Notes under the pieces: generated by a model
Told to the model about the DNA's origin: nothing
Seen by the model: only the letters and a program-made list of their open reading frames with translations
Databases searched by the model: none
Translations under genes and position numbers: made by a program
Source: Glandiceps talaboti
Lineage: Eukaryota; Hemichordata; Enteropneusta; Spengelidae
Length of the DNA stretch: 64,000 nt
Reading direction: 5' to 3'
Assembly (NCBI RefSeq): GCF_964340395.1
Contig: NC_135563.1
Location: 15,584,151-15,648,150 of the forward strand
Shown: piece by piece, positions 24,701 through 39,700 of the stretch
How positions within the stretch are numbered: the stretch's first letter is position 1
Layout: each line of letters begins with the position of its first letter

Positions 24701-27700
24701 TTTCAGAAAATAACGCAATGACACAGGCTAAAATGACACACTTTGCAGAGTAATGATCAACAACAATTAAAAAAAAGTGATAGGAGGATAAGTTAAAAAG
24801 TAACGTTTTCTGGAATTTAAAATTGAAATTGTATCTGGATCCATTGTCAACTACCAGTACTAATACAAGAACAAAACGTCTTACCTTAGTGGATTTATTG
24901 GTGGGGGAGGTGGTGGGGGAGGAGGAGGTGGTGGTGGGATCGGTTTCAGCAGAGCTTTCTCCAAATCTCTTTCCAACTTCTTTACTGCAAAACAAGAGTT
25001 TTGAAAAAAAAACCACATTAAAATAATATTTATATAAAATCCCTTCAAAATGCCATTTGAAATTGTCTATATGACATGAAAGGAGACTTTTCTCCATATC
25101 AACATGCTCTTGAAAACCTTACAAACTACAGCACACTGAGGGCAGCAAACACATGCATTCTACTCTCCACAACAATTAAATTGGGGAATACCTTTGACAA
25201 ATCGAAACCATAGAGGGCGCTGTCACTTCAGTGCAATAAAATCAATCTCCAGTGCCAGGTGGCTCTTTCATATGCAATTCAATGCTGATTGTTTCATGGA
25301 ATGCTTCAATGCCTTTGTTGTGTCTGTAGACTTAATTTCAAGGTCATACAAGGAGCTGCTGACAATAACATTTCCTGAGGAGTGAAAAGGGTCTCTCCAT
25401 TGCCTCTCAATAGCAAGGTTACATTCTACTAATGAAGTTACTACTCAATACACTGTTACAACATTAACCATCATTAGAGTTAGTGCACCAACGAAACAGG
25501 AAACAATACTGATGAAATCAGGAAAATAGTGTCAATTATTGCTTAGATTGATGATGTATTTGATATTACAGGTGATTGTTACATCCTTTCAGCTATAAAC
25601 ATAACAGGAAAATACACTTTTCAATTTTCTTTTTCGCCAATTTTTAAGACTTGGGGGAAATTTCAGCACCAGCATTTTTAGTTGTTTTACTGTAAACGCC
25701 TCTTTTAAAATGCAATCATTGCTATGAAATATGATATTTACTCCTAGATTGCAGACCGGATAAATTCATTTTCGAAATTAAAATTGTACCATCAATACTC
25801 AAATGACAATGTCAACACATTAAAACATACCCATCAGTTGTGCCGTATTTGGGAAGCACATGATAGATTTTTGATATATTTACAGCCAAAGTAAAATAAC
25901 ACACTGAATCTTCAAATTCTGATACCAGTTAATTTGTACATTCTGATCAACTGGCTGTTTGTAGCTATTTTGGTATCAAAATTCTTATCTTTTGAGATCT
26001 GTGCCATGGTGAAAATTGAAAAGATCCTAAATGGATCCAAAATATGCACATGAAATCAACATGATAATCTCTTTATTCCCCTCCCTTAAAACAACTAAAA
26101 TGCTACATCTGTTGAAACTGTTAACATGCATGAAATATACAACATTTCAAAATGTAGTAAATTTCACCTTCCATCCTCTAATACATCAAAGCAATGCTAC
26201 TATTTTGACGATACTAAAGTACGTATGCGTCAGTGAACAAGAAAACTGTTATACACTGTTATACAGTTAGCAATTCTCGGTCCTCTCCACAAAATTAATC
26301 CGACCACCACAAACAAAATTCGAATTCAAATAAATTTATTTAATTTTTCTATTTTTTGATGATCACAACTGACTTGTTGTAATAATCAATTAAACGTAAT
26401 AGTACGGTACCTAGATATAAATTACTGACATTCTGTACGAGAAATAATGCAAATTTTTATTTCACATTCCTGAATTCTGAAAGTTCATAGATAGCATTAT
26501 TTGGTGCCTGGGTCTCTGGTTGTCAGGTGTGTGAAACTGACAGGTAAATTCATAATAATAACATCTGCCATGATGCATAGTCTCACTGAAACCTACATAT
26601 GTCAATGACCTACTGGTGCGGAATGCAAGCCAGGGGTTGTTGAACAGCATTGACACGACCTTGACCTACTGCTTTCTCATCCATCTATCAGCAACTGCTT
26701 TTACAAACGTTTCTCTTTTGGTTGAATAATCTCGAACGAGGCAATTCATTCTTTGTGCTTTCATCAACACCTTTCAATGTTATCACTACATTGCAACACA
26801 TACACATACACATGCACACTTGGGTGACTCTTCACAAAAAAATTCCACATCAACACAGAGACAGTCATTCATATATACAAACAAATGCTGACAACAAAAA
26901 TGGATTATTCCAACACTTTCTTTTGTGTTCATTATAAGTGAGAGACCTGGGAGGGTAAATATAAAACATGCATGATGACACAGATTATGTTTCCATGGTT
27001 ACCACTGAGCGAAGAGCTCCTCTCAACTTCTAAACATAGCATCTTGGTATGAGTGGAGCAGACTTCATATGTAATGAGACAAGAATCCAGGCAACCTCGA
27101 TGACGGTGATGATGTCAATGCACTACAGAGTACTGACTTAAGTTTAAATCAATACTTAAACACTAATAGGCTGCTTGCAACATCTACCTTTGACCTTGAC
27201 ACTCGGCTCTCTATCTCATCACACACACACACTTGCCTAAAGCCCAATGATTACTTTCATATCTTAATTTAGAATTCAATCAAACATATTAGAGGTATCT
27301 GTGAAATGGTAAGGGGTCAGTGAAATACCCGACTGATATGGTCCTTGAAAACAAAAGCTGGTACAGGTTCTATACAATGAAATCCACATAATCAGAGTAC
27401 TTGAGACACATTTTATTTAAAGCTTGCAGGGCATAAATCTCTCATAAAACACTGTCATTACTACTATAAGCTATTCCATAAAACAATCAACTCTGCCATT
27501 CATCAGTGTCACCTGTCTCCTAAATTCTCATCTCCGTACACATGCCACAAAATCTAGCTATGCTCCTGTTTTGAAAAGTAGAATTTTTCCAGGAAATTAA
27601 CATTTTTCAGTATTAAAATGACTACAAACATGGGCTTGGATTTTCAACTAGTGTTGCACCTCCGTGTCCTTCTAAGTTCTAGTCTAGGGGCTATCAAAGC

Positions 27701-30700
27701 CATGGATAGCCTGTCTTCCTGGTGAAATAAACGCCACAGATAGACTTTAGACTATGGGCTTTCACAAAGAGATTGTACATTTTTCTTTTACACAAATATA
27801 TTGTTAAAATGACAACTACTGGTTTTATAAGAAAATCAACATTACCAAACAATCGCCCTAAACGAATGTGTGACATCACATGTTTATATATGATGTCAAC
27901 CATGATGCAAAATGTAGCAGTCACACCACTACAATTGATGCAATGTAAAAACATGATGGTAAACATGACTTTCCAACCTTATGTACCTGTTTACTGAGAT
28001 GATCATCAAAATACTACCGAAAACCCCAGCACTGTATTCCACATTAGAAGTCGATTTTTATCAACTTATGAACATGCCAGTTGTAAACACAGAAGCTGTT
28101 ATCACTGAAGGCGTGAAGTTTTCGAAATTTAGTTAAAAGTGCGAATACAAAGTTCAGCAATCACATTGATGCCAGAGCCACCTCTCCTCCTAAATGAACG
28201 AAGTTTGCTTATTGAGCTTGTGTGACATTGTGCGATCATCCCCAAGTGTAGTTACAGATCAAATAACATAGACAGGCTAGTGTAAGAATACGTCAGAGTG
28301 GGAAGGATCATAACACTGACAACTCTCACACTGACATTTTCATGTCATATTAGAGTTATTACTATAAAATAATGAATTATATTTATTGACAATTGACAAA
28401 GATTAGATGTAATCACTAAATCATAATTCATATGATTAATAACCAGACCTCAGTAAAAAACACTTGAAACACAACAATCTCAGTCTTCTTGGCATTAATA
28501 GAACTATTTACTACAAATTAATATCCGTAAAAGTCAACAAAGCTCAATTTACGCTGTGTAATTTGTCCCTGACTTTCAAGTATGTTATACATCATCTGTT
28601 TTATCGTCAATCTTTATGGTCAAGGGACGACACAAAGTGGTCATGTTTTGCCCTTTCTATTCAGACGTTGAACCTCTTAAAACTTGATTGCGTTTCATTT
28701 TATTCATGGTGAAAAGTAGGCTCTTTAATTTTGCAACAGGAATTTATGAAGGTACATTATTTAAAGGCTCACAGATTTTACAATAATGTGAATTTTTATT
28801 GTCGTGACCTGATTTTACGAGTCACAGCTAAATTATGAATTGGTTCCAAAGCAAAATGAAGTCATCAATATGCAAAAAGATATTTCACATGAATCAATCA
28901 TTATGCAAATTTGGTTATTAGTATGTAAACTCATTTAAATGAAGTAATTAATATGCAAAACCATGTAAGACAAGTTCTTCTTACAGAATTAACGATGATT
29001 TCCACTGTCAAATGCAAACCTATGCAAAGAAACAACAAATTAAACTATCTCGGTGTGTTCTTGGCAAATACACCACATGAATCCCAATCATTACAGTTTA
29101 TGGATACGTTTTTTTTTTTATAAAAAGAAGCAAAACATTCCAGTAGTTAAAATATTAAAGGGGCACACGTTGAGTTTATTTTGGCATAATTTGTGATGTA
29201 TATTTATAAGATACTTCCAGTATTGCACTTTAAGCATACTTAACCACCACTTGCAACTGACTGAACTCAAACCTGGTATCAAGATATAATTCACGAACGA
29301 TATGATGACGTAATTTATTATACGCATCAAAAATGTTTTTAAAAATCCCTACGATGCAATCAACTGTTTTAACAACACCAGAAGAGAATTATAATGTTAT
29401 AGGAAGCACACACACCAACATTAAAATTATTATAAAATAGTTTAATCAAGGTTATATTTGTGAGTATTTTCACTTTGAGTAAAAAACTTATAAAACTCAT
29501 AAACTCAGCTTGTGGCATTTTAAATTTATGTGCCGTTCATGATGGCGATGAATGAGATCAGGCAATATTTTCACAATTCATACAAAACCAAGGAATAACT
29601 ATTACCAATGTTTTAAAAATTGTATGTTTACAAAAAAAAGACAGACAAATTTTACTCCAGTTTGACAGCAACCTACAAGTGATAGACAATATAGAGTTTT
29701 TGCTGGAGCGGAAATTAATACTTTGAAGGATGCAAATAACAGAATAATTGAAAAAGAAATTGTAAACAATTTGTCACATTTTGACTTCAAAAATATTGGT
29801 CACAAAGAGGTGGAAAAAATTGTTCAATATTTGTTCAAAAAATTTGCTTTAAAGTATGTACTGTGGAAGTGTAGATATTTTGTAGTACCTCTATGACAGA
29901 TTACGATAACAGTTCCTAAACTCCCAGAAGATCAAAATGTCCCACTATTACCATTTTCAGTAAATAAATCATAGCGTGCTTTCAGAGAGACAAACATCTC
30001 CTTTTGTTTGGTAATTATGAGAGGTAATCAATACAACCATCTGCATGTATTGCAATAACAGAGACACATCGTGCACTGAGTGAGGAGTGGAACAAAGCCA
30101 GAGTGATTAGATTTACAACACTCTTGTGTATTCTGGACGGATTAGCCCGTCTAGCCACAATAATTACACTCTTAAAGTGGGTCAACTCTTGAAATCACCT
30201 AAATCTGTGTGATTTCTTTTTTGTCCGTAAAAGTATTCTTTGTCAACTTTAACGTCAGTTCAATTGTCTACGCCCACGTGTCCTTTGTTTTCACTTTTAT
30301 ACCATTCATTCTGGGTTAGTTGATAGGCCACTTCTTTCTCCAATTTTGAAAACATTTTTGAAAACATCAAAGTCATGCTCTGTTCCCTATTTTTAGTGAT
30401 ACCCTCATAATATTCTAATGACAATATGGCATTAAACCCATTCCAATAAATATGCCTCTTATGGTTAACACGACATATTTTATAGTTCTTCTAGAAAGGC
30501 TTTGATTTCCATTTCAGAATAAATGTTGAAATACGATTCTAAAATTATACATTGAATGCATCCTCAGACACACACAAACACACAATCTTATATTAATACA
30601 TAAACAGACAAACACCTGAACAGACAGACAAAGAATATTAAAGGGACACAGATTATAAAACTGGCAATTTTTTGGCATTTAATTTTCAACAACACAAAAA

Positions 30701-33700
30701 TTATCGGACCTAAAAATATATTCTCAATATCGATCAACTCTCGAGTCCCTTTGTTGCCAGTGAGATGAAACGAAACGGCAATTCCTTTGTCATGGACCAA
30801 ATTACAAATATTCTAATTTTGCGTCTCAAAAGCATGTTTCATTTGATAAATTATTCAGATAGTGTATATGATTTCGATGGATATTTTGACAAAATGTCGT
30901 GAGTGATTACAGCGTTTTATATTCTTTGTCACACGTGTTTTGATAGGTGTCATCTACAACATGACAGATTCAGTTTTAGTGTATTTTGGTGGCCTTTGTT
31001 ACGTACGACACAAAAGCTTCTATTATAGATATGATGCTTTGATAAGAGGGAAATTACCCATAAATATTCACACACTAATTTCAAAAAATAAACGTGATGA
31101 AAAAATCTTCTGAAAAGTTGCAACTTTTTCACTGAAATAATCTGTACCAATGTGTATCATTTTGGAACTAAACCATTCCTTTGAGTTTCTTGATATGGGT
31201 GTAAACAACTCTAGATTTAAAAGCCACATTTTGTCAACTTTTAAAAATCTACCGTGACTGAAAATGAGAGTAACGTGAGTAAATCCAGGCTTATGGTGAT
31301 GTACATTAAATCATATATATTGAATTGGCATGGTGCCAAGGGCTGGGTGATGTCGCGAATATTAATGAACCTCTTTGTACCAAAAATCTGTATTCCTCGC
31401 CTACGCACAAATCTTTTGACTACTATGGAAAGATGATGTCATTTGAAGCAAGGGTGAATCATAACACGATAATTTCGCTACTTGTTGTCTGCCAAAACTA
31501 CATGAGGTTCATAGACAGTGACAGACAGACTACTTCATTTTAATTTCTCTTTGTTACAAATTTATCAGTCAGTTGATCTAACATACAGTCAAATCTGATG
31601 AACTTTTATACAGATTCATGAAAAGGTTGGAAAGACTGCTCAGACCAATTTCTGATCAGTATTACATCGGTTGAGAAATTTTTGGATTTAATTTGATGAA
31701 AGTTGAAACTGTGAAACTTCATAGCAACCACTTTGAATTCAGCCTAGAATCCATGTTGTCCCCTTTTTCAAGGCTACATCAAATTTGCAGTCACAAAACA
31801 GGTTGCCTCAAGCTCTCAATTATTTTCAAAATACTCTCCAAACGACCAAACCCTTTCTTCAATAATAACATTTCAAACTGACACGGCTGCTTATTCAGGA
31901 CATTTTCGTTCCTCCAGACATTTTCTCTCATTATAGGTATAAAATAAATGATGCAAAGAAAGACTAGGTGACTAAATCATATTATAACACACAAATGAGA
32001 TATAGAAATGATTGCAGAGTGTGAGTTCCATGAAATGCGATTTTCTCACGGTTTTGTGTACGATCTGAGCGACGTGTGCCATTATCGTTGTATGCCATTA
32101 TCATCAGCATCAACTTGTAGTGTATCTCATAAACGACATATTACAATACTTTATCAAAATTTATTGACAATACGGTAGCAGCTCAATCAGGTCTGACAAG
32201 AATCTTGCCTATAAAGCTTTCACTTTGTTACCTGGAAAGATAGTCAGATATCTTTTATGTGAAAAGATATCGTCTTGCAATCTTCATCTCACGTAACGTG
32301 TTATTCCAATACAAGTACATATGATCTAGTTTAGTCTATGAATAATAATACAGTATTGTATTGTGATTGATGAACAAAGAACTCTTCCTGGAAAACTATT
32401 GCATTTGTACTCAATTCCTGCGTACTGGCAAAAAATATGGCTGGAAATATAAAGTACAACATTAGATGTAGCTGTCAGATTTTTCAGTTTCTATTCAAAG
32501 TTGTTGACCCAATATTTGAATTAGTTGTCATGACTACATTCCTGAGGAGTTTCGGCGAATTATCACTTGTGTTGTCATGGTGACATGATTATGAAATTCT
32601 TCTTTTCCTTACACAAAATGAATTTGGACATCTAAAGTTATCTCTAAGTACACTAGAAACTAAATCACAATCTACCTTTAGAATTTGTTTCATTTGGTAA
32701 TGCTACCGTTATCACAACAAGCCGACTATCTTTTCTTCCGAGTCAATAACCATAAGACCTTGATAATGTTAACATCACAATCAGCCACATTTCCAAGAAC
32801 TTTCCCTGGCGATCTCAAGTGCCACTTCTTGGCACACTGCCAAGTGAAGCTTACAAAAAGAGTGAGTACACGCATGCGAAATACGTTATTAATTGCCAAT
32901 GAGAGGTGCACTTCCATTAGATTCCCCTGATTGTAATACTATACATTAATGTATCGGGCAAGTTCAAAACTTTACGCCATGTACATACTAATAAATTACA
33001 AGTTCAATTTCTGATAGGACATTGAACCAGGATTTTTGTATAACCTCTCCTATTTGTATAATCAGTCACATGTTCCTAAATGCAATTTTAATAGACGGGT
33101 CTGCGTTCAATGCCTGGATCGATCATTGTTTGTTTTTTTCTCTATGCATACAAATGTATGAATTATCAATGTTGGCCTTGGAAGTTTGTTCAGAGCATTC
33201 ACCCCTTGGTTTATACACCGTTGATTTCCCATAAGGCTGTACTTGACATACTGAGTATTAAAATGTCATAAAGAGATATATGATTGATAGTATATATGGT
33301 AATGTCCCTTACAGTATATGTGCTTGTAACGACTATATGCAATTCCCTACGCTATCAACATATATCATTTTTAAAAGAAACACTTTCTGCCCTCTCCCTG
33401 CAGAATGAACTTCCTTTGTTCCGTTTTGTGACTTTGGTCAGATAGAGGTCAGAAAGCATCAGGTTTAATATCAGAAAGACAAGTATTAAAATTACACAAG
33501 TCAAGATATCTTTATAACCAGCTTAGGATTCACATTGTGGGATGAATTTCCACTTGAATTTCTAGATATCTCTGTGCCAGCTTAGGATTCACATTGGGGA
33601 TGAATTTCAGTTGCTTCATTCCTCTGTTCCCACACATAAAGATCCTTTGCTACTTCTATTCATAACTTATGACAGAACCCTGTGATGCATGATACCAATG

Positions 33701-36700
33701 TGACATACTCAGGGTACCTGCATGAGTGATTGTGGTGTTCTCTATAGCCATACGTGCGAGTGAAAGTGCAAGGGAAAACAGTACAAGCACAAATGCAAAT
33801 ACCCCCGAGTATGCCACACTAGTACTCTTTATCTCGTGGCATCGGGTTCTGTTATCAATACATATGTGATCCGAAACAAATTCCATAAAAATCATACTAT
33901 TAGCGATCAGGTGATTTCTTGTACTAAGAGCGTCATGAACTCATTCGCATACAGGTATGCAAAATGAACTCATTCACAACAGGTATGCAATAATGATTTT
34001 GGTATTGCACTTCACTAGTACCACTAGTATGCATGCACTATGATGCAAACCAATCACTGGTTTACGTATATACTAACTAAAGATACTCCTACAATGATAC
34101 ATTTATATGCACCACTTCTGTGAAAGGGAAAGCCTTTCCTCTGCATACATCAATTTTATGTGAATTCCAACAACAATTTCATTATTAAAACACATAGAGT
34201 TTTAAACTTAAAAGTGATAACTTGGTCACTAGGTCACAGTGATCCTGTACCATTAAAGTGTCTCACAACATTACATGTTGTACCCTAATAGCCTACTTTT
34301 AGAGAAAATAGCATTGACATGTTTAAAAGTGAGTCACTTCTCTCCGTAACCCTGGCTGGTTTCACATCAAATTCATGGATTTCGTTGACAGGTAATATGT
34401 TAAGGTCCAGGTAAGTCTTAACCCCTCTCATTGTTGTCATGACAACTATGATGTAGATAACATAGAATTATGATGGCATTTTAGTAGTGATAAGAGTTCT
34501 CAACTGTGGTACTTTCATCTATCAAATTGACACATATCACTGATTTACCAAACAAATGAAGTAGATTGTCTCAAACTCATCAGTAATTACTGAATTAATT
34601 GAATTACTGAGTGACACTTTTATGTTTTCGTGGACTGCAAATATTGAAAGAACTGAACGTTACAAAGTTAGGGTTTGTTCAAGTATATTTCTGAGTCATA
34701 CATTTTTCTCAGCTTTGTCGTTTTACAATAGTCCAATCTTTCTTTGTTATCGTTTCTTTTGTGGTAGTCGTATTGTCTGTGAATGAATTCCTGATGGTAC
34801 ATCTTCTCAATGCCAGACCTTGGTCAATATCTATAGCTATCATTGTCCTTGTTCCAGACAAATAATGGAAGCAGACTGGTATACAAACACAGTTTACAAT
34901 GTGTAGATCAGTTGGTTAATTTTACCAGCACATATTTGTCATCTTCTGTCTACTGTTTGTGAGATACATTAAAAAGGCCAAAAAAAACCAATTGCTTGGT
35001 TCCGGTTACCCAACCCCCACCTAGCTTTTCACTGCCGACCCTAAACTTTTTTTTTACATATTCGAGAAAACCCCAATAAAATTGCAAAAATTGTGAAGTC
35101 TCACGAGAAATAGTGGATGCGGAAACTGACGTGACATCAACTTGAAAAGACAAAATAAAACTGTTCTTCCAATCTGTAATGGCTGTATGGAAAGAAATAA
35201 AGAACACAGAGACAATTTGGAAAACTACAGAAAACATAACTCACACACAAAAAATATATAATAACATAAAATAAAAATCTACCTACCCCACCTATTCTAC
35301 CATTGAGTGTAATCAGAACAACATATTTTTTTTTGTTAGGCCTAACACCTATTATTGCCAAGTTATTCTCTTTGAACAGAAAGTATGGCTTGAATATAAA
35401 TACCATGGTAGTCGTCACACATCATCTAAACCCTTTGTCTATAAATCACCAGCTCTGTGCAGGTACTCAAATTATAAATCAAAACAATCCAAATCAACAC
35501 CCTTTTTCACGATTATTTATACATTATGCTCAAGGGCTTGACAACAGACCCCTTGGATCGGTGACTTGATTTTCCTAGGCAGAATGAATTATTTGTTTAG
35601 AAATAATACCAAAATATCTACTGTGGTTCAAAGAGATATTGTTTACTCTATCTCTCAGATATGGAACTTTTCATTCATCAATTTGAGTAAAAAAGAAAAA
35701 TTTCACATTTCAAAATAAAGTTTGTCATAAATTTGAACACTTTAATGTCACTGAATATCACAATGAGCTCACATTCCCACATTTTTGTGGAATTTATTTT
35801 CATCATAGCAGTTAATTTTGACTGCTTCAGCAGTATTGTGATCACTATTAAACTTAGTTCAAGTAAACAATTGCACATATTATATAGTTTTGGCTTACTT
35901 TTTTACAGCACAAAATTATTTGATGACAAGAGTTCAAACACTGTCTATACAATGATGACCAAGGCCAAATTGACTCAACATTAGTTGTCTGTGAAATAAG
36001 GAATTGTCGTCCTAATGTACTTTAATGCATGCAAATTAATCAATTAAATTTTCCAACTATAGAGAGGCACAGCATGATATACATAACTGTCTTCGCCAGG
36101 TGCAGGGGGTAAAATGTGCACTTGTTTACTTCAAGATGACATATTAGAGATTCAACTGAAGAGAATGAGAAATGCCAAAACATGTCCTGCTATTCACTTA
36201 TGAGAAATTTGCTGGTTTCCCGTCAAAAACGACTCATTAGCGAGAACTGAACATCTTCGTCTGCAAGTTTTGATGACAAACGACACAAAAAACGATGTCT
36301 TTGATGTCTTCTTCTCATACACTCTGCCTAATCATTCTGTTATTTCTTTTAATACGAACAAAAAGACAACTATATTTTGGACAAAAAGAGAGCTAGAATT
36401 TTCACCAAAAGACGAGTATTCCTAACAATTACATAGTGCCACTGTTATCATTGAAATCTTACGTAGACTTTCGGAGTAATTGAAAAACAACATTTTTACC
36501 CATAAATAAGTAGACCATGGCAATCAATCAACTAATTGTGTTGTCTACGCATCACTGACAAAAACAGAATACAGAGTTGATAACTGGAACGAACATCAAC
36601 ATATTGCCAAGTTGAAACAACATCCTTAAATGTATAGACATACATACAAACAAGATCTGAACTTCCGCTCAATCAAATGAAAACAGACGACTTTTGAAAT

Positions 36701-39700
36701 AGAAAAGAAATGGCATCGGCATTCATCCGCAATTAACTAATGATTTTCATTTGTTAACATGTTGCACAGTGCTCGTTACATCAGGCCACCTTTTACTCCC
36801 CAAGTCGTTCTTTTCAAGTGCGAACAAAGGAGTAATATAGAACACGGTGACAGTTCGCAATATGAAGCCCCTGGACACAGTGATGCTTTCAATATAAAGC
36901 CACTGTTCACCATTGTTGTAGACAAAACAGTAACAGTAATGGTTCTAATAATGCTACGATGCAAACTTGTCACGGTGAGGAAATTGTGGCAACAATTTAA
37001 TATAACGACTAATAACGTTGAAGCTATGGGGTGATCACAAGAATATAGAGACAACAAAGTCACCCTGACAAGATTGAGGTGCACATTTATTCTCAAGGTA
37101 GAGGGCAACGTCCTTTTTTCAAATGCAAGGATAATCCTACTCCTATATACAATATTATAAAACTTGGTTCATCGACATCATTTGCTTTCACAAATATGAG
37201 GTTTTTTTGTATAGTACACAGTACAGTATAGTATTTTTTTTTTTACACAGAAAACCCATATTTTTCCTCACAGAAATATTCTTTTTTTTAGAACTCAACT
37301 CTTTGACACGAAATCGTGTCAAATTTTTTTGGAAACCTAGAAAATAAAGAAAGAAATTTGGGACATTATTTCTATTTTCAAAATTTCACAAATTGGCAAA
37401 TCTGAGAAATATCAGTGTATAAGTGGTGCTTTTTCCTTCCATTTCTCCGATTATGCTAATGGTAATGTCTTACTCGGATATAATTCCGATTGTACAATTT
37501 CATTTATCATATCACTCATCCGTTCATTTCTTTTCCCATTGTTCCTCTTGACTGGCCAGATGCCGAAATGTCAACTTTGATGCCCGTCTATTATCCGACA
37601 GAGATGGGCATCTGCACTCGGAATGGAGCTCTGGAAATGCTACAAGAGCTGGGTGCTAATTTTCCCACAGTAATTTGGTGTAATGTATATGATAAGTATG
37701 CCTCTACATCTGTTCATTTGTCTCTCTTGTAGCAGTGCATGCTGGGTAATAGCTTTTTCTAAAATACGCGAGCTACCCCATTGTCTGCCTTTTTTGCTCT
37801 GATCCTTGCCTACAGCGCAATAGGAAATATAATGTTGATATTTGTAATGAACAATGGAAAATGTACTCCTCAGATGATCTTTATCTCTCACACGACAAAC
37901 CTTTTCATGTTCCACTGTCCAGGTGTGAATTCTAGTGTTCTACCTTTTTATGTCGAAATGCACGGAACATAATGAATTTCACAATCTCAGCCTATTTTTG
38001 GAATCTAGTTAGCACATGTAATAACATCAAATTGAAGTGTTTCATATCAAGTCAATTATACAAGTCTTACTGACTATGAAATATGGCAATATAAACATTA
38101 ATACATTGAGGGATGATTATTTACTGACAATGCAATTTGTTGTCGTCTGAGGAATCACATATATCGTTCAAATTTGTAAGTTTTTTGGTTGCAGTGATTT
38201 GATAGACATATATACAGATGGATGTATAAATAGATAGATAGAGATAGATAGATAGATAGGGATATAAATACATAGATATATGAACAGGTAGATATAGTGA
38301 GCTATATATAGAGGTAGATCGATATCAATATAAACAGACTGAGAGATAGATAGCTATAGATAGGCGAGTGGTCGGATGGTTGGATGGCTATGACGGTGAA
38401 AAGATTTGGATGGCTTAAATGGTAGGATGGATGTAAGTGAGGAATGGGTTGGCAGTAAGTGAATAGGTAGGTAATGGTTACACAAGGTGGGGGTTAGTAA
38501 GTAATGGGTAGGGGGTGTAAAAGTACAATAGTAGAATATGAATTAATTCACAGAAAACAGGACACTATGGATAAAATAGATTTGATGAAAACAAATCAAA
38601 AGAATTGGGCTATTAGACGTTTGACACAGAAAATCTTTGTAAAGCCTGTATGTGACATGGCATAAACCAATTAAATTAAATTCTATGTTATTGGACCATA
38701 AAACAATAAAAGCAGTAAAAACTTTAATTAATTAGCTAGGAGATAATTAATTTCATGATTAAATCTGTCATGTCTAATTAGATATTAAACAAGCATAAAA
38801 CATACATGACTGAAAGTGTACTACAGGATTAAGTTACACTTCTATGCCATACAAATTCCCGTCTGCTTTCCATGGTATATCGCCAAATCTGTATTATTAG
38901 TGTTCATGTGAAACTAAAAATGAAATACTTTTAGTCTTATTTATCATTATAAACCATATTAATAGCTCGCGTAGCGGCTCAATGACTACCATAATTTAAA
39001 GCAACTTCAAGTATTTTTTTCTTAACTTTTCTTCTTAATTTTCAACCATCAAGTTTTTATTTCTTGAAGCAAGCACAACCCCCATCAGCATTGTAGAAAT
39101 TGTTTTGACAACTGTTCAAGTTCCATGTTAAAGTGGCCATGTGGATGATAAGTGGATATTTATTTTGGATTTTTTTAAATTGATGAAACAACTTTACCAT
39201 GTTTTCCTATTTGGAAAAATATTGTGAAACAGCAAAGTCTATGTTTGTAACTCAATAAACTGCAAAAAACTATTTTTTTTTTTTAAAAAGTGTGTAAAAA
39301 TGCTATTATTGTATGTACAATATCAAACATTTCACACAATTTTAATTTTTTGCAAATTTATTGAGTTACAACTAAGAGCTTGGTATATGTTGTAGAAAAA
39401 TACAGTATAGTTGTTTTATCAATTAAAAATCCCAAAAATAAATACTAAATTCAAATCCATATGGTCACTTTAATTGTTTATTTATACTGTTTACACACAG
39501 ACATCAAGTGATAGTACACATTACTGTCAAAGATGAGTAAACATGCTATAAGAAGGATTCAATGTTTCAAGTAATGGTTTGGCATATATTTCAAAACTGA
39601 TGATGAACAGTGAAAATTTCAGTTAAATTTAAGCCCTGTTTTCAAATTGAAAATGAAACTATTTTGCTATATAAGCACCTACGGTTTACCTTGAGATGAC

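Larger units (their letters stand above)
21722..24884 (-). other. Short 3' introns of shootin-1
   Basis: This span contains the introns between the last six coding exons. The last intron (21722-22820) holds the ~430-bp foldback at 21908-22340. The intron 23293-23780 holds a rearranged MITE-like copy at 23436-23605. Confidence 0.8.

Noticed and set aside
24823-25026. + strand frame with runs of E and V
   Set aside because: It is the antisense shadow of the shootin-1 polyproline exon.
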